64,000 bases of DNA, from positions 7,819,383 through 7,883,382 of the forward strand of contig CM070601.1 in assembly GCA_036346395.1 (NCBI GenBank), in the 5' to 3' direction. Source of the stretch: Hsuehochloa calcarea (taxonomy: Eukaryota > Streptophyta > Magnoliopsida > Poales > Poaceae). The notes under the pieces were generated by a model. That model did not search any database. It was not told where the DNA came from and was given only the letters and a program-made list of their open reading frames with translations. Shown here one piece after another: positions 1 through 12,660 of the stretch; the first letter of the stretch is position 1, and each line of letters starts with the position of its first letter. Position numbers and translations under genes: made by a program.

Positions 1-2240
1 AAATTCCCAATCAAATCGAGAGCCAGAGGGGAGAGCATGACAGTGTAGTCAATCACCGTAACTATCAACGCCGCTCCGATTGGAGCATGACAGCTGGTCT
101 ATCCACATCTCGAGTTGAGGTCGAGAGAGAAGCAGCTACGTACAGTGTGAGTTCGACAAGAGAGATGAGATAATGAGACAGCGATAAACGGGCATATCGC
201 CAGAGCTGATAGATGACAATGTGATCACTTTCCAAGGTATTGCAGAACTTGCCAAAATTGCTGTGTTGAACACGATGAATGAGAGATTTTGACATAATTC
301 AACTGATAACAGTGTCATACATCGCCTGCAAAGATCGACTCTCAGCATGCAAGATGGATATCAATCATTGCCAAAGTACTGTTACAATGAAGAACGAATT
401 ATTGTGCAAACCATGAAAGCATGGAGATCAAAAATACTGAGCGGAAATGTAGTCAAATAATCAGATACGCATTTTACAATCAATAGGACTAAACCTATTG
501 ACTTACATTTGTCAAATAGTTCAGAAATCACTTGATCGATAAAGAACATTACAATCATAGCACTGTAACATCCAAGAATCAAGTATGCAAACATTCGCAT
601 GATTCTATAATCATGCAAATCCATTAGCGTACACAATCATTCATACATGTCGGATACATTTATCCATAACAAGTTAACAAATATAGCATTGACCAGAATT
701 ATAATTGAGAAGCAAACACATTCGCTACAACGTTCTATTTTTAACAATTGTTACTATTCTGTCATCAGTATTCTATTCCCATTGCTAGAACTCATTCCCA
801 TGAATGTTTATAACAGTAATACTAGTCATAGAAACCTAAATTCACACATTTGGAATTCAAATGCTATCAGGAAAGTATAAAATAGCTTTAAAAATACTTC
901 TATACTAACATTGAATATGTCAAAGACATTGGATTAACAATTGTATCTTTCTCAACAACTTCTATTCTCTTACTACATAATTCATAGATCATGTTTAAAA
1001 TAACAGTATAAGTATTAAAGCTATGATTGTTCCAAGTATAGTCTACCTAACATTCTAATCTACATGTACATCTGTAACAAATTCAAAATTCTAAAGTTCA
1101 AGCAAAGCAGATACACGTATATTCTACATAATTTTACTTACAAGAACATCTTAAATCAACTTTACTAAACTTACAGATAATGGAGTAATTTGCAAACATT
1201 GTCCGTAGAAGCATTACCATATGTAAAATCAAAAAAAATGTCATAAAATGCTTAATATAACTAGTTATTCAAATTTGTAAAATGCAAGATAACTAATTGC
1301 TTCAGCTTATCCTAGCATAAATGATTAATGAACTATCTTAAGATATGTAATGTAATGAATGGCACAGTAGTCCAAATAACCAGAAATACATATTAGTATG
1401 TGATATGATCAAGTCAAGTCTTAATTACAACAGAAATTAGATATTGGTCAATGATTTAGAGGTCAAAATGATTCGGAAGTTGAAAATTAAGAAGCAAAGC
1501 TGTGAAAATTTTAGAACATGTAAATGAATGAAACACTTAAAGTAATGCACAGGCCTTGAGCAATGACAATGTGTACTCAAGAAAGAACTTACCTGGAATA
1601 AGCAAATATAAATGAAATTAACAAAAAGTAAATTGAATTAACAACACTAACCGACTTACTAAATACAACTTAGCAAAATCTTACGAACTTTGATAATGCA
1701 AATTGTAAGGTCACATTTCATGTTAGCATATGCGTACACAGTCAATATATCCTAATTTATACATTCAAGGTTATACTTAGATACATACGGTACTTACATA
1801 AACAGGAAACATAGTAAATTCCAGGATATTAACGTGTAGCATTCAGATTTAATTTTGCCAGCAAGTAAGAAATAAACACATAGCTCAGATCATCGTATAA
1901 TTATTCCATTTGATCATGACACCATTAATAGAAACATTACACAAGTCTGTGTCTACACAATAATGACACAATCGTATCAATCTTGAACATTTTCAAGAAA
2001 GATTATAAAGGACCACATGACAATGCCAACTTACAGAGCACCTCGATAGGAAATCTACCTTGCAAGTCCGAGCAAGTAGCGAAAGTAGCGCATTACGGGC
2101 GCCAAGAAGTTGACTCCTTTTTGAGTTCCACGAGATTAAGAAGCTTTTCCAGCACTTACTAGCTTGGCCGAATACGAAATCAATTTTGCTAGACAATGAT
2201 TTACCTTTCTCTTATAGCAATACTGCTCACTCCTTATCTA
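1..2240. other. AT-rich stretch, no gene recognised
   Basis: Only short open frames without a recognisable family, codon pattern or splice-bounded exon are visible on either strand. The composition resembles grass intergenic or intron DNA. I see no tRNA, LTR ends or tandem array. A distant gene could have a long intron here, which cannot be excluded. Confidence 0.5.
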
Positions 2241-4030
2241 ATTAATCTACAGCGTTGCTAGAGGCACTAATCTCAGCACACATCGGTTACAGTGCACTCT
2301 TAGTGATCCTCCAGAACCATTCACCTGATATCCAACAAGATTGTCCACAAATCTACCCGCCCAGCCCGACCCGGCTAGGCTCGTCTCTGGGACTAACGCC
2401 AGGTCAGCGTGCCAGAGTGACTGCGTACCACCGCTCGACCTCCATCGCGCCACCTCTTGTCCCTCTCCCGTTGCGCGAACATACGTCATTCTCACCCCTT
2501 CTCGGACTGCTACCAGAACCAATCATCGCGTCGCCCATAAAGCAAGAGCGCGCTGGGTCCCCGGCCAGGAGAATCATTACACAGGAACGCAAAAAACAGG
2601 ATCAAAACAACTTCCGGAAGCTTTCCAGGCCACATTTAAGAAAATGGAACATTATTCCACGCAGCCCTCATGGCGGCACCCGGTTTTGGGATGCCCGAAC
2701 TCCTGTGACCCCGCCAACAATCCCCCGGGGCGCGCCTATCCCCTTATATTTCCTTTGGGTTCGGCCGCCTCTGATCTAGCGCCGGTGGCCACCATGGACT
2801 CCGTTATCCCCTCCCGGCCGCCCGTCCTCCTTTTCAAGAACACTTACCCCCTTAACCGTACACTTTCCCACGGACCGGGATTCAACGGTAGTTGGCCAAA
2901 TCCGGGAGTTAAACAATTGTCCCCGGTACCTAGAAACCCAATACTGAAGGGCCAAACCCTTTGCCTCAATACTTCCACGGCAGCTTTCCCATTTCGGCCA
3001 GAAAACCCGCTATTGGCCAGGCCACTTGTCACGGACCAACAACCACAATCCAAACGCAGCCACTGCCCTGCCAGGGGACTACATCCTAGTCAGTAACCAT
3101 CCCTTGGAACTGGGCACCCAACCTCCAAGGGCCCCGAGGGAAACAGACCGACGAACGCCGGGGCCGGGGAGCTCTCCCTGGAACTGAGGAGGTCCGCATT
3201 GCACGCTGGCCAAGAGCCAGTGATCACACCCTGGCCTTCCCCGCCGGGGCGCATGAGAACCAGGAGGCCATGGGACCTTGATGGCACGTGAAGCGTAGAA
3301 GGGCAATTTGCAACGGTGCGGATCCGAACCGGGGCCTCTCCGGGACCGGGGCACCCCTTTTCTGTTGTTCCTCCTTGCTACCTCGACCCATGCCGCGTGA
3401 ATAGCCACGTAGCTTCAATAAAACAAAGCGAGCTCCCCTTGGCGCATGAGTCCGGGCGCACAAGTCGATTGGAGACGCCCGCCTTCCAAGTCTAGTAGGC
3501 CAACTTCCAACGGGACCGTCAAGCAGGAGGAGCATTTGACTTGTTTGGGGAAAGACAATGGAGTGACCGTCCCCGTCCTGACTCAAGCTGGCCCGGGTCC
3601 CGGGCGTGCCCACGGCCCTGAGCACTCCATCCCCGGGATCCTGCATTCTTACAACCTCAACCGAGACGGCCCCAAGGGAGCAAGTCGAGCCTATAACGGG
3701 GGGCAATCATTCACGATGCGTTGATGCGCTAGGGACGGTCGAGGAGTCCACCAGACATGCCTGCCAGACCTTTGTGCCCTTCGTCGCCAAACAATTCATT
3801 TATCGATTAACACAGACACGATACCCGATAACTCGTCCTAAAGGGGTCGGGGGTCGATTGGTTGGAGCACGAAGCAGATCAAAGGGGCTCCCGTGACACC
3901 CTTGCCTTGGTTCCTGCCCAAACCCGATTAAGACCAAGGAGTAAACGACTCAGGACGTTTGGGCCTTGGGCTTGGGGATCAAATGGGGAGGGGCCCAAAT
4001 GGGAAAGCCCCCAACCAAGGATGTTGTTGT
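2241..4030. other. GC-rich segment of unknown, probably repeat origin
   Basis: The base composition switches sharply from AT-rich to GC-rich near 2240 and back near 4030. Several overlapping open frames (for example 2341-3096 forward and 3224-3706 reverse) exist, but they are rich in Pro, Arg, Ser and Gly, overlap each other on both strands and match no domain I know, which is typical of frames opened by high GC. The segment is most likely a degenerate retrotransposon piece. No LTR, primer site, polymerase or integrase motif was found, so the class is left open. Confidence 0.35.
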
Positions 4031-4090
4031 TATATCCAAATGAGACTACACAAAGATAATACTTGATAAAAGAGTTAGTCTCATATCTGG

Positions 4091-4152
4091 ATTTGTCATT
4101 AATCACCAAAACAATCCATTAACTCATAATGGCGGGTCTAGATCTTTCAACT
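4091..4152 (+). repeat. Terminal motif of a grass interspersed repeat
   Basis: A block beginning TTTGTCATTAATCACCAAAAC and ending near GGCGGGTCTAGATCTTTCAA matches 38315-38372 in the same orientation at roughly 80 percent by eye. At 38 kb this block is the right end of a 2.1-kb repeat, so this copy is probably the surviving end of the same family. The element body to its left is not recognisable. Confidence 0.5.
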
Positions 4153-4246
4153 GCGGGGGCGGCCAACGCGAATGATCATTGTGGGGAGTGAGAACACATA
4201 CAGCTGGTTGTGGTTCCTGACAAACGTGAAGAGGTTTGTGGTTCCT

Positions 4247-4510
4247 TGTTACTTTTTCTACTGTACGGTGCACTTACATCATAGAATCGCAGGTCATGGA
4301 CGATTTTGACATACCAGCCCGGTGTGGAGAGTCCCGTGACAAGCGGAAGGCTCCTTCGACGGAGATCGGCCGATGTCGTAGCGTATCCGGCTAACCAGGC
4401 ACACTCCGTGTCGAAGACGTGAGTTATATGCAATTTACATCTTTGTTACGTTTCTTACTGTACGATCCACTTACATCATGGAATCGCGGGATATGGATGA
4501 CTTCGACACT
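4247..4510 (+). repeat. Two diverged direct repeats about 200 bp apart
   Basis: The block 4247-4309 (core CACTTACATCATAGAATCGC) recurs at 4445-4507 with about a dozen substitutions, both copies starting after a CTGTACG word. Partial similarity continues downstream. This is probably an old tandem duplication inside a repeat of unknown class. Confidence 0.55.
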
Positions 4511-4727
4511 CAATGCCATTGTGGGTAGCCCCGATACAAGCATTTCTATAGAGAAAGCAATGTGCCTAGAAAACGTGAAACGTTAGAAGATAACAAAAGT
4601 GCTACCGGCTTGAAAAGACTTCAAACACCACTCAACATGCATCGAAGGTGCTACTATGTGATGAGGTTAGTTCAAAAAGAAAAGAGATTGCTGCGGAGAC
4701 TAGTTGCGGACACCTATTTTTTACACT

Positions 4728-5035
4728 ATAGGACACTCATTGTTAATTTAGTAGTCTAATGTGGCTGATATTCTTTAATATTGTATTGTATCACAGGCTA
4801 GGTAAGCTTCTGCATGAACTAACTAAGGGAAATGTGTAGCGTGCAGATCATATAATGATATATCATAGCCTTCGAAACACACACGAGTCAGAGGTTACAA
4901 TACATTGTTATATGATCTGCATGCCACATATTTTGCTCAGTTGGTTCATGCACAGGTTTATCTAGCCTATGGTACAGTTCATTTTTAAAGAATATCATAC
5001 ACAATAGACTGGTAAATTAACAAAGAGTGTCCTAT
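4728..5035. repeat. Foldback (MITE-like) element, about 308 bp
   Basis: The two halves form an imperfect inverted repeat with arms of about 130 bp and a loop of about 50 bp centred near 4880. The outermost arms share TAGGACACTC and TTGTTAATTT. Inner arms share ATATTCTTTAA, a GCATGAAC word and GCAGATCATATA. No transposase is present, so a non-autonomous MITE is likely. A diverged extra copy of the GGTTCATGCA...TATA part lies at about 5080-5115, just outside. Transcribed, this would fold into a long hairpin that could feed small-RNA production, which is inference only. Confidence 0.65.
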
Positions 5036-8000
5036 TTCATCGGGTTACATGTGATAATACTCGTCCTCTTTCATCCCGGTTCATGCATAAGCTTATATAA
5101 ACTTTGGTATATTATGCGTTATGCCATTATGTTAGGGTATATTTGTATTTATATTTTGTTTTCTTATATTTGTACACGTATTTTGGTTGTTATGTGTGTA
5201 CTTCTGTGCTATATTTTATATCGACATCTAGAATGGAGTTGCAATGCAGCTTTTTTTCATACATTTCAAGTCACATGAAATCATGAAACCCCAATTTTTG
5301 AAACCTACAATCCAAATTTTAGCGACCTAAATATGAAATTTTACAATTCCAGAACACATATCAAATTGTCTAAACAGTGCACATTCATGTCCACTGCGTG
5401 AGGAGCCTTCAAAATAGAATTAATATTTTGTTGAGCTCAATTTCTACATTTGTAAATTCGTACAATCAGTACACTTACATGAAAGTGCCAGAAAATTTTT
5501 GAAGGAATAAAATTATGAAAATTTTACCCAAGCAAGTACACCGTGTCGGGAGGTTCCACATAAAATTATATGATTTTTGAAACTCGTTTGATATATTTAA
5601 AAATTCGTACAAAGAGCCAAAACCTAATTTTTGAAACCCTAACTGACACGTGGCGGCGTTGTATGCTGCCGCACGAAAACCCGCGCAAGAGCGGCGATGT
5701 ATGTGGGAGGTCTCGCGGACGGCGACCGTGCGGGAACGGTGCTATTTTTATAAATACGCTCGGAAGACGATCATTTCTGTAAATAGACAATCAAAACGTG
5801 CCAAAACGACAAAATTCCGTGACAGCGTGTGTGACCTTTCTACTATATGTCGTGATAGTTCTCGCTGTGTAAGGAGCTCCATAAGTCGAGATTAAATGGT
5901 TCAAGTACTCATGTTTGTGCAGAAGTTTTTGCCTTAAATGGCACGATTGCCCTCATTTTTTTTTATGGAAGTAGCGCTTTTCGCATCGTATTAGCAAAAA
6001 AATCAGCTCGACCGTATACCCATAGCCTGGACAAGCAAGTGTGCTGACACGTATTGTCTCCGCACGCGTCCACGCGCCCCTCGCGGAGACAAGCCGTGTC
6101 CGTGCAGCCCCTGCCCGGACAAGTCGCCTCCGCATCCCCCCCCCCCCACCTCCCGGCAGACAAGCCTCCTCCGTACAAGTGTCGTCTCTGCCGGCCCCCT
6201 AGCATAAGTGTGTGTCTTTGTACTATGCATATTGTCTATTGAACTATACAAGTAACTATTTACGTTTGCACTCGGCTCTCCATCTAACAATGAGGATGTC
6301 GAGCAGACAGAAAATGAGTTAGGGTAGGATGTCGAGCAGACAGAAAAGGAGTTAGGGGCGGCGCAGGCACGCAGCAAAGAAAGGCAACGCTTGATTATGT
6401 GCAGGCACAAGGAACGTAGCAAAAATAAATAGGTCTGTGCTGCAGTGGATCGCGCGACTTATTAACACTCTGGTCAAACAGTGTCGACCATCTGACAGCG
6501 CAGCATCCATGGTTTACAGTTGGTTACTTCAAATCGTCAAGCAATTAAGCTCGCACAGGAGCTCACTGATCACTCGCCGACAGAGAAAGAGACAGAGACG
6601 GAGACGGACAGGGTCGTTTAATTTGGTGTCACGTAAGCAGGAAAGGAATGGAAAGGGGGGAAGCGAAGTATTATATATACCCAGAGCAGCGAATGCTCGA
6701 AAAGCTAGTCTCATCTATTGGCAGAGCGCATGCAGGATTCGAGCTGTGGAGGGCTTAACTTGGATCGGAAGCGATGGATCATTGGATCGACGACATGATG
6801 GCCGCCCTCCCTACACATGGCACTTTCACTTCATTGGATCGAGCTGTTCTTTCCATGGCATCGATGCCCCCGGGCCGACATGTCGCGGCCGGCGGCGCTT
6901 TATTGCCTGAGGCTGATTAACAAGCCGTTTATCGCTTTGAACCGGTCTTAGCAAGCATGCCGCTTTTTTTAAATTTTAATCAGAGCATAATATATACTAG
7001 CATGCTTGTGTTGTTTAATTTTAGTTAGTTTTCTTTAAGTTTGCTTTTCAGCTCGAGCCGGCTCACGTCGTGATGCCCGCTCCATCTGGCAATCATGGTA
7101 ATCGATTAGAATAGGCGACGAGCGATGGAAGTACTTCCTTTTTGTCTGAAGAATTTGCCTATCTGAAATTCGTATTTGAATCGATCGCAGTCACTACGGA
7201 TGTGTATCGTTCTGCTGCTGCGCCTCTGTCTGGGCGAAAACTGGCTGCAAGCCTGAAACTGATGTTTTGCTGCGTCTACGTCTCTGTTTCGGAATGATTT
7301 TACTCGTTTCTCGTTGATCATTTTACTACCCCTTCCAATTGATCGATAGCTTTTGGTTTCCTTCCGTCTTCATGATATGAAATGGTCTGGCTGGGCGGCC
7401 GTTAGGCGAATTCGCCGTGTACTGCGTGAAGCAACATACATGATGGAGCCATGGGCGATCACGAGCCGCGACAGCGTGCCGTACCAGAGGAACGAGTCTA
7501 ATTACGTTGCCTAGTGCAATCCACGATGCAGCTTCACGACGATATTTTGCACACCCGCTTGTCTGTTTACGGAAATGCGGCGTTCAGTGCGTAATTGAAC
7601 TACACGACACATTCAACCTGTTCAATGGTTCTGTCAGAGCCTAAAATATCAGAAACCGCGTATAGGACATTTTCAATTTTTTTCTGCGAGGGTATAAGAC
7701 ATTTTCAAACATGACTCAGATGGTTATGTACAGTGAAATAGGAAGAAAAAACACTGCGCAAATTAAACAGAGAACAATTGTGGTTCCAACTTCCAACCAA
7801 TCATTCAGGAAAGCATGTGATGTCTCTGTTTTTTTTTTTTGTGAGTTTGATTTCACATAGGAGCTCTGGCAGGAGAACCGGTTACCCCCTGGAGTGCTCC
7901 AATAATTGAACAGGTTCTAGAGATGGTTTTTGTTTGTGATATAACACCACAAACATACCGTCTGGTGTTTAGTTTGCTCCTACGGTCCTACCAGCAACCA

Positions 8001-8283
8001 AATGAAAAAGGACAACACAAGACACCATCCGGTTAATCTTGTTTTTTTTCCGCCGAGTGGAACACCATCCGGCTAATAAAAAATCCCAACTTAGTAGTAG
8101 GGCTCATACCTCATACAGCAGCAGCAGCAGCAGCAGCAGAGCAGAAGAAGAAGAGTACATAACTCTACATTTCAGCCACGTCTCCAGAGTAGCAAGCACC
8201 AGGCAAAGCACGTTTTTTTTTAAAAAATGCATTCTTTAAAAATAATTACATAAATAAATAGTCGATTTTTTTTTTCAAAACTA
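5036..8283. other. No gene recognised; short local repeats
   Basis: No exon or transposon protein is recognisable on either strand. A 30-base unit (GTCGAGCAGACAGAAAA...GAGTTAGG) is tandemly repeated at about 6297-6357. A run of about 12 C lies near 6137-6150, and a CAG/AGC microsatellite of about eight units at 8116-8139. The stretch 5640-5900 is GC-richer and promoter-like, but I can tie it to no gene. Confidence 0.45.
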
Positions 8284-8508
8284 GACATTTCAATTGGCGA
8301 TAGGGTACCTATCGTCAACAGAAAAGGAGGTTAGGTTTATGACGCTAATTGAAATGGTAACATGAACTTCTCCGGTAACATGCACCTTTTCAAACAAGAG
8401 CAATTCATGGATTTAGTTCATGTCACCAATTGAATTAGCGATCGGGAGCTGAATTGACGACGGATCACTGTTCTATGGGTGACATGTCTCCATCGCCAAT
8501 TGAAATGA
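8284..8508. repeat. Short inverted-repeat element (MITE-like), about 225 bp
   Basis: The left end carries CATTTCAATTGGCGAT and the right end its reverse complement ATCGCCAATTGAAATG. Related AATTGAAAT words recur inside (about 8345 and 8430). A similar word pattern occurs near 60180-60275. Size and terminal symmetry fit a MITE or foldback element. No clear target duplication was identified. Confidence 0.5.
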
Positions 8509-8893
8509 CAACATATCCTTGTCGACAGAGGTCTAATTTTATAATTTTCCTTTTCGACAATTTATTTCTGTAATTCTATTTTAAAAATGCTACGTGCAGC
8601 ACGTAACACATTCTTGTTCAGTTCCCCACCAGAATCTAGCCGCGCGCCGCCCTCTCGGTTGTTGGCCCAATCGAGCCGAACGACCGTGGCCTTCTCATGT
8701 AGGCGTGGAGAGAGCACGACAATTGGGATTTGGGTTGTAGAGCCATGCATGCGCACACGCGGGCCACGCGGCCCATTGTCGTAAGCAGATTTTCCATTCC
8801 CCTCGGCCACTCCTAACTCTCTTCTTGGCTCCGTATCCTACTCACCGCGATCGACGCCTACCGCTACCGCTACGGCCCGCCCGCCCGCCCGCG

Positions 8894-8957
8894 ATGGACC
8901 CCTCCACTCACTCCAGCGGCTACAGCTTCCTCCCCCCACCGCCTGAAGCTGCTCCAG
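8894..8957 (+). CDS. Possible orphan first exon (21 codons)
   Basis: An ATG at 8894 follows a GC-rich, leader-like sequence with tandem CCGCC units. It opens a frame for a Ser/Pro-rich peptide beginning MDPSTHSSGYSFLPP and ends at a good donor (CCAG|GTGAGATG, GT at 8958). This has the form of a plant first coding exon. A Copia LTR begins only 15 bp after the donor. I could not find downstream exons, so the gene is unidentified and may be truncated. A chance frame in GC-rich DNA is a real alternative. Confidence 0.3.
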
Positions 8958-8972
8958 GTGAGATGATCCACA

Positions 8973-10500
8973 TGTTGGGATACGGGTAGGCTACGCTAGC
9001 TGACAATTCAAAAATCTACCATGTAAACCAGATGTCATGCAAGCAGGAGATCATAGATCGTTACCACCAGGCGTGCAGTGCAGAGGAAAAAGAGTTGGAG
9101 CAGCCTGGTCCAACGAAGAGCGCATCGATATAGTGGTCGTGGTCAATCGTCCAGTGTAGTCGATCGTCCTCGTATAGCAACCAAATGCTTTCCTTGCAAA
9201 GTCGCGGATCGTCCTCGAGCGCAACAGCAACCGCAGTAGCGCCTCTATAGTATCCACACGTCCAGGGCAGAAATGTCGTACGTCGGTGTGCTAGCACCGA
9301 GTTGCATAGGAAGACTCTCTTAAGAAGATGACGGCTAGAGTTTGGAGCAACTCACGTCAACTCTTGTTGTGTGTCTCCTCTATTGCCGTCTTAATAGCCT
9401 CAAGTATCTCCTTATATAGTGCCTGTGACGGATTCTATTCGAACACATTTGACGAATCATATCCGTACCGGTTTGTTCCAATCTGTTAAGTGTGTGACTC
9501 TATAGGTTCATGCGTAGTTCGGTTGTGACTCGAAAATATTTTTCGACCACGAGTCGTTAGTGGTACCTACTACTTAGCAGGACATAACTATTCCTGAATA
9601 CACATAAATTATATCGGACGAACCTTAATACAATATGATATATTACTAGGTCCTTATCACTAACAACTAGCTCGTATCTCTATACGATCAGCTCATATTT
9701 GGTCTCGACCAGTTCGTAACTCCTTACGACCAGATTTCGACCACTTTGTGATCATATTTGACCAGCCTACGACTAACTCGTATCTCTATACGACTAGTCC
9801 GTATCTAATCAAACTGAAAGACCAGCACATGTATCCTCCATTTGCCACACGATAACTGGTTGAACTCGAGGTGAGAGATTGTGTCATCCATGCACTTTCT
9901 TTATCTGACCACATCGAGGGGACAGTGACATATTTCATGTTATGTTAGCAGGGGCAAATCCCATATTCGACCAATTATATTCATCCGCATGTTTCATAGC
10001 ATACTCGAAAGCTACCTTTACAACTACCCAATTACGAGTAGCGTTTGACAACCCCAAAATGTACTCTTACGCATGTAGGAAACCATGCTGATCTCAGGTC
10101 TAAGGATTATACATCATCTTTGTTTGAGACCAACTAATGACACATGAAATCATAACAATCTCAACAGTGTCTCAAGGTGGGTCAATCAAACACCATATTC
10201 TCTAACATGTGTTCATATTATTGATTTGATATCCCTATAGTCATGACCGGTGAAATATGGTCATCAACCAATACATGTGTTGGTCAATGGTCACTAGTGT
10301 TTCGACCAATGATATTCGACAAGGGATACATTTAGAATGACATCATATAAGTTAAAAGAGCTTCACCAACAAATCACATACTCGTTAATCTTTATAACTG
10401 ATGATTCATTCAAGGAATAAAATAACACTTATTCAATAACATATAAACATAGACGTGATATAATCATCTCTATGATTGCTTCTTGGTCATATCACCAACA
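8973..10500 (-). mobile_element. Copia LTR (3' LTR of a reverse-strand element), about 1.53 kb
   Basis: On the reverse strand the segment starts TGTTGGTGATATGACC at 10500 and ends TATCCCAACA at 8973, a TG...CA LTR. It is preceded at 10501-10518 by a purine-rich tract (reverse strand GGTGCAAGTGGGAGAC) of the kind found at Copia 3' LTRs. Internally it has many short direct repeats built on CGTATCTCTATACGAC and its variants (for example 9670-9800 and 10580-10680). The bases left of the LTR are CCACA, but no matching target duplication was found because the 5' part of the element is missing. Confidence 0.75.
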
Positions 10501-11575
10501 GTCTCCCACTTGCACCATAGTCAATCAAATAGGTATCGAATACCCATAGCTCTTGTGTGCACTTGGTCATGCTCGATTAGTCTACGACTGGCTCGTATTG
10601 CCATACGACTAGTCCGGATCTGATCGTATCACTATACGAGTAGTCCTGGATCTGGTCGTATCACTATACGACCAGTCCATACCTTGTCGAACATGCACTA
10701 AAGTCAATTATATAGGTATCTAATACTCATTGCTCTTGTGTGCGCCTTATGCTTAGGTTGTGGAGAGACTTTATCAACGGATTAGCAATGTTCAAATCTG
10801 TGTGCACTTTGCATATCTTCATTTCAGATCGAATAATGTGATATCGCCAAAGTATGTGCTTGAACTTTTGATGTAATATAGGCTCTTTAGCTTGTGCAAC
10901 GGCTCTACTATTATCACAATAGAGATCCATTGGACTGGAAGCACTCGAAACCACACCCAATTCATTAATGAACTTTCTAATCCATACGACCTCTTTTGCA
11001 GCTTCCGAAGCTGCAATGTACTCAGCCCCTGTTGTAGAATCAGCAACTGTTCTCTGCTTGGAACTCTTTCAGCTTACTACTACTCCACTCAAACAAAACA
11101 AAAGCCCTGATAGCGATTTGAAATCATCCTGGTCGGGTTGGAAGGTAGCATCGGTGTAACCATTTATGACTAGTTCTTCCTCACCACCATATACAAGGAA
11201 TGGATCCTTGGTCCTTCTCAAGTACTTAAGGATATTCTTGACTACTATTCAGTGACCTTCACCTGGATCCGACTGATATCTACTCGTAACACTTAGAGAA
11301 TACGACACATCTGGTCATGTACATAGCATAACATACATGATATATCCAATAGCCGAAGCATATAAAATTATACTCATTTTGTCTTGCTCATCAATGGTCG
11401 TAGGACACTGACTGTTGTCAAGATTAATGCTATGTGTTGTGTGCAAGAAACCCCTCTTGAAATATTGCATGCTGAACCGTTTCAACACTTTGTCTATGTA
11501 CATATCCTGGCTTAATCCAATTAGTCTTTTAGATCTATCTCTATAGATCCTTATACCTATGTGTGGATATCATGG
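10501..11575 (-). pseudogene. Copia reverse transcriptase/RNase H remnant
   Basis: Reverse-strand frames match the C-terminal part of a Copia polyprotein. About 10727-10960 encodes the RNase H tail with DNSRAVAQAKEP and a KHILWRYH...VHTDLN stretch. About 10960-11160 covers the preceding RNase H region, and 11315-11530 encodes the RT part with YIDKVLKRFSM and a CPTT...YASAIGYIMY stretch. Frames are broken and the upstream integrase, protease and gag regions are absent. The remnant abuts the LTR at 8973-10500 in the order expected for one reverse-strand element truncated near 11575. It cannot encode an active enzyme. Confidence 0.8.
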
Positions 11576-11596
11576 GGATATGCTCCAGATCTTAGG

Positions 11597-12660
11597 ATGA
11601 TGTGACAATTGGCAATGACGTTTATGGTTTATCATTTCACGTATTTTCGACAAAGTTCAGAACTGTCAGGACAGGGGCGGTCTGACCGGCCAGAGCATGG
11701 CGGTCCGACCGGTCCCAAATCGGTCGGACCGGCCATGAGCGGCGGTCGGACCGGCCGTGACCAAAAAGTGTCAAAATGAGCTGAGCCAAAAATAGAGGGT
11801 GTAGTCAAGAGAGGGGATTCTATTGCACTTGGTCCCATAATTTTTGGAGGGTCCAGTCAAAAGTTCTATTGGTTTGAAATTTTCAATAGGTTTCGGATTT
11901 TCAGGGTTGAAAATCGGCTAAGTCCTTTTGGGCGGTCGGACCGGCCTATAGCTGGTGGTCCGACCGGCCCTAAGGGACGGTCGGACCAGTTGTCACTTGA
12001 ACGCCGACCTTCGTGGCGGCGTTGTTCGTTGGTTAGGTCAAAGTCATGAGTTTCAGGGCATATGTATTGCATGATGCATGTTTTGACTAACATGAGGTCA
12101 AGTTGTGAAGAACTTGTTCCAAATTTCGGTTTACTTGTCTATGGTTGTGCAGGTTGCTTTGTGGTCAACGACGGTCAACGGCGAGGAAGATCGGGACTAG
12201 GCTTGGAGAACTGAGGTCCAGAACGATCGACGATGCCGGGTGAGGTCAATGACTCAAGCGTGACGCAAGATGGATAAGGGTGACCTATTAGCAAATCCGA
12301 GTCGTAAGATGGCGCTAGGTGAAGCTGTTTAGGTCAAAAGGTTAAAGACGGCGCTTTACGAAGCGTGCGTGTGTGATCTGTTTGTTTTGGGTCTTAACGG
12401 GAGCCCAATAGGATCAAACTTCTAGAAGGTCTAAGCCTCCACTATAAATAGGAGAGGGTGGTAGCTGCACCACCTCTCGACCCTCTTTATATTAGAAAAC
12501 CCTAATTTTGTTTAGGGAGAGCGCGTGGAGGCTAGGGTTCTTGAAGTTCTGATTGGATTTTCGTGCTCTTGGATTGACCACTGATCCTTGATTGAGTGGG
12601 TGTAATCCAGCATCAATCACGTTTTAATCTATGCAAGGCTTACTTGAGATAAGTCTCTTT
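11597..12660 (+). mobile_element. LTR-like segment, probably Ty3/gypsy-type
   Basis: The segment carries several copies of a GGTCGGACCGGCC-type word (11670-11760 and 11930-11995) and a TATA box region (CTCCACTATAAATAGGAG, about 12437). A transcribed-leader-like region follows with AAAACCCTAATTTTG. This is the layout of a grass retrotransposon LTR in forward orientation. No primer site or coding part follows, so it is a solo or truncated LTR. Family assignment is by general resemblance only. Similar words recur at 36960-37440. Confidence 0.5.

Noticed and set aside
2341..3096. A 251-codon Pro-rich frame in a GC-rich block
   Set aside because: Overlapped by equally long frames on both strands, no domain, no splice or start context. 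Probably repeat DNA.
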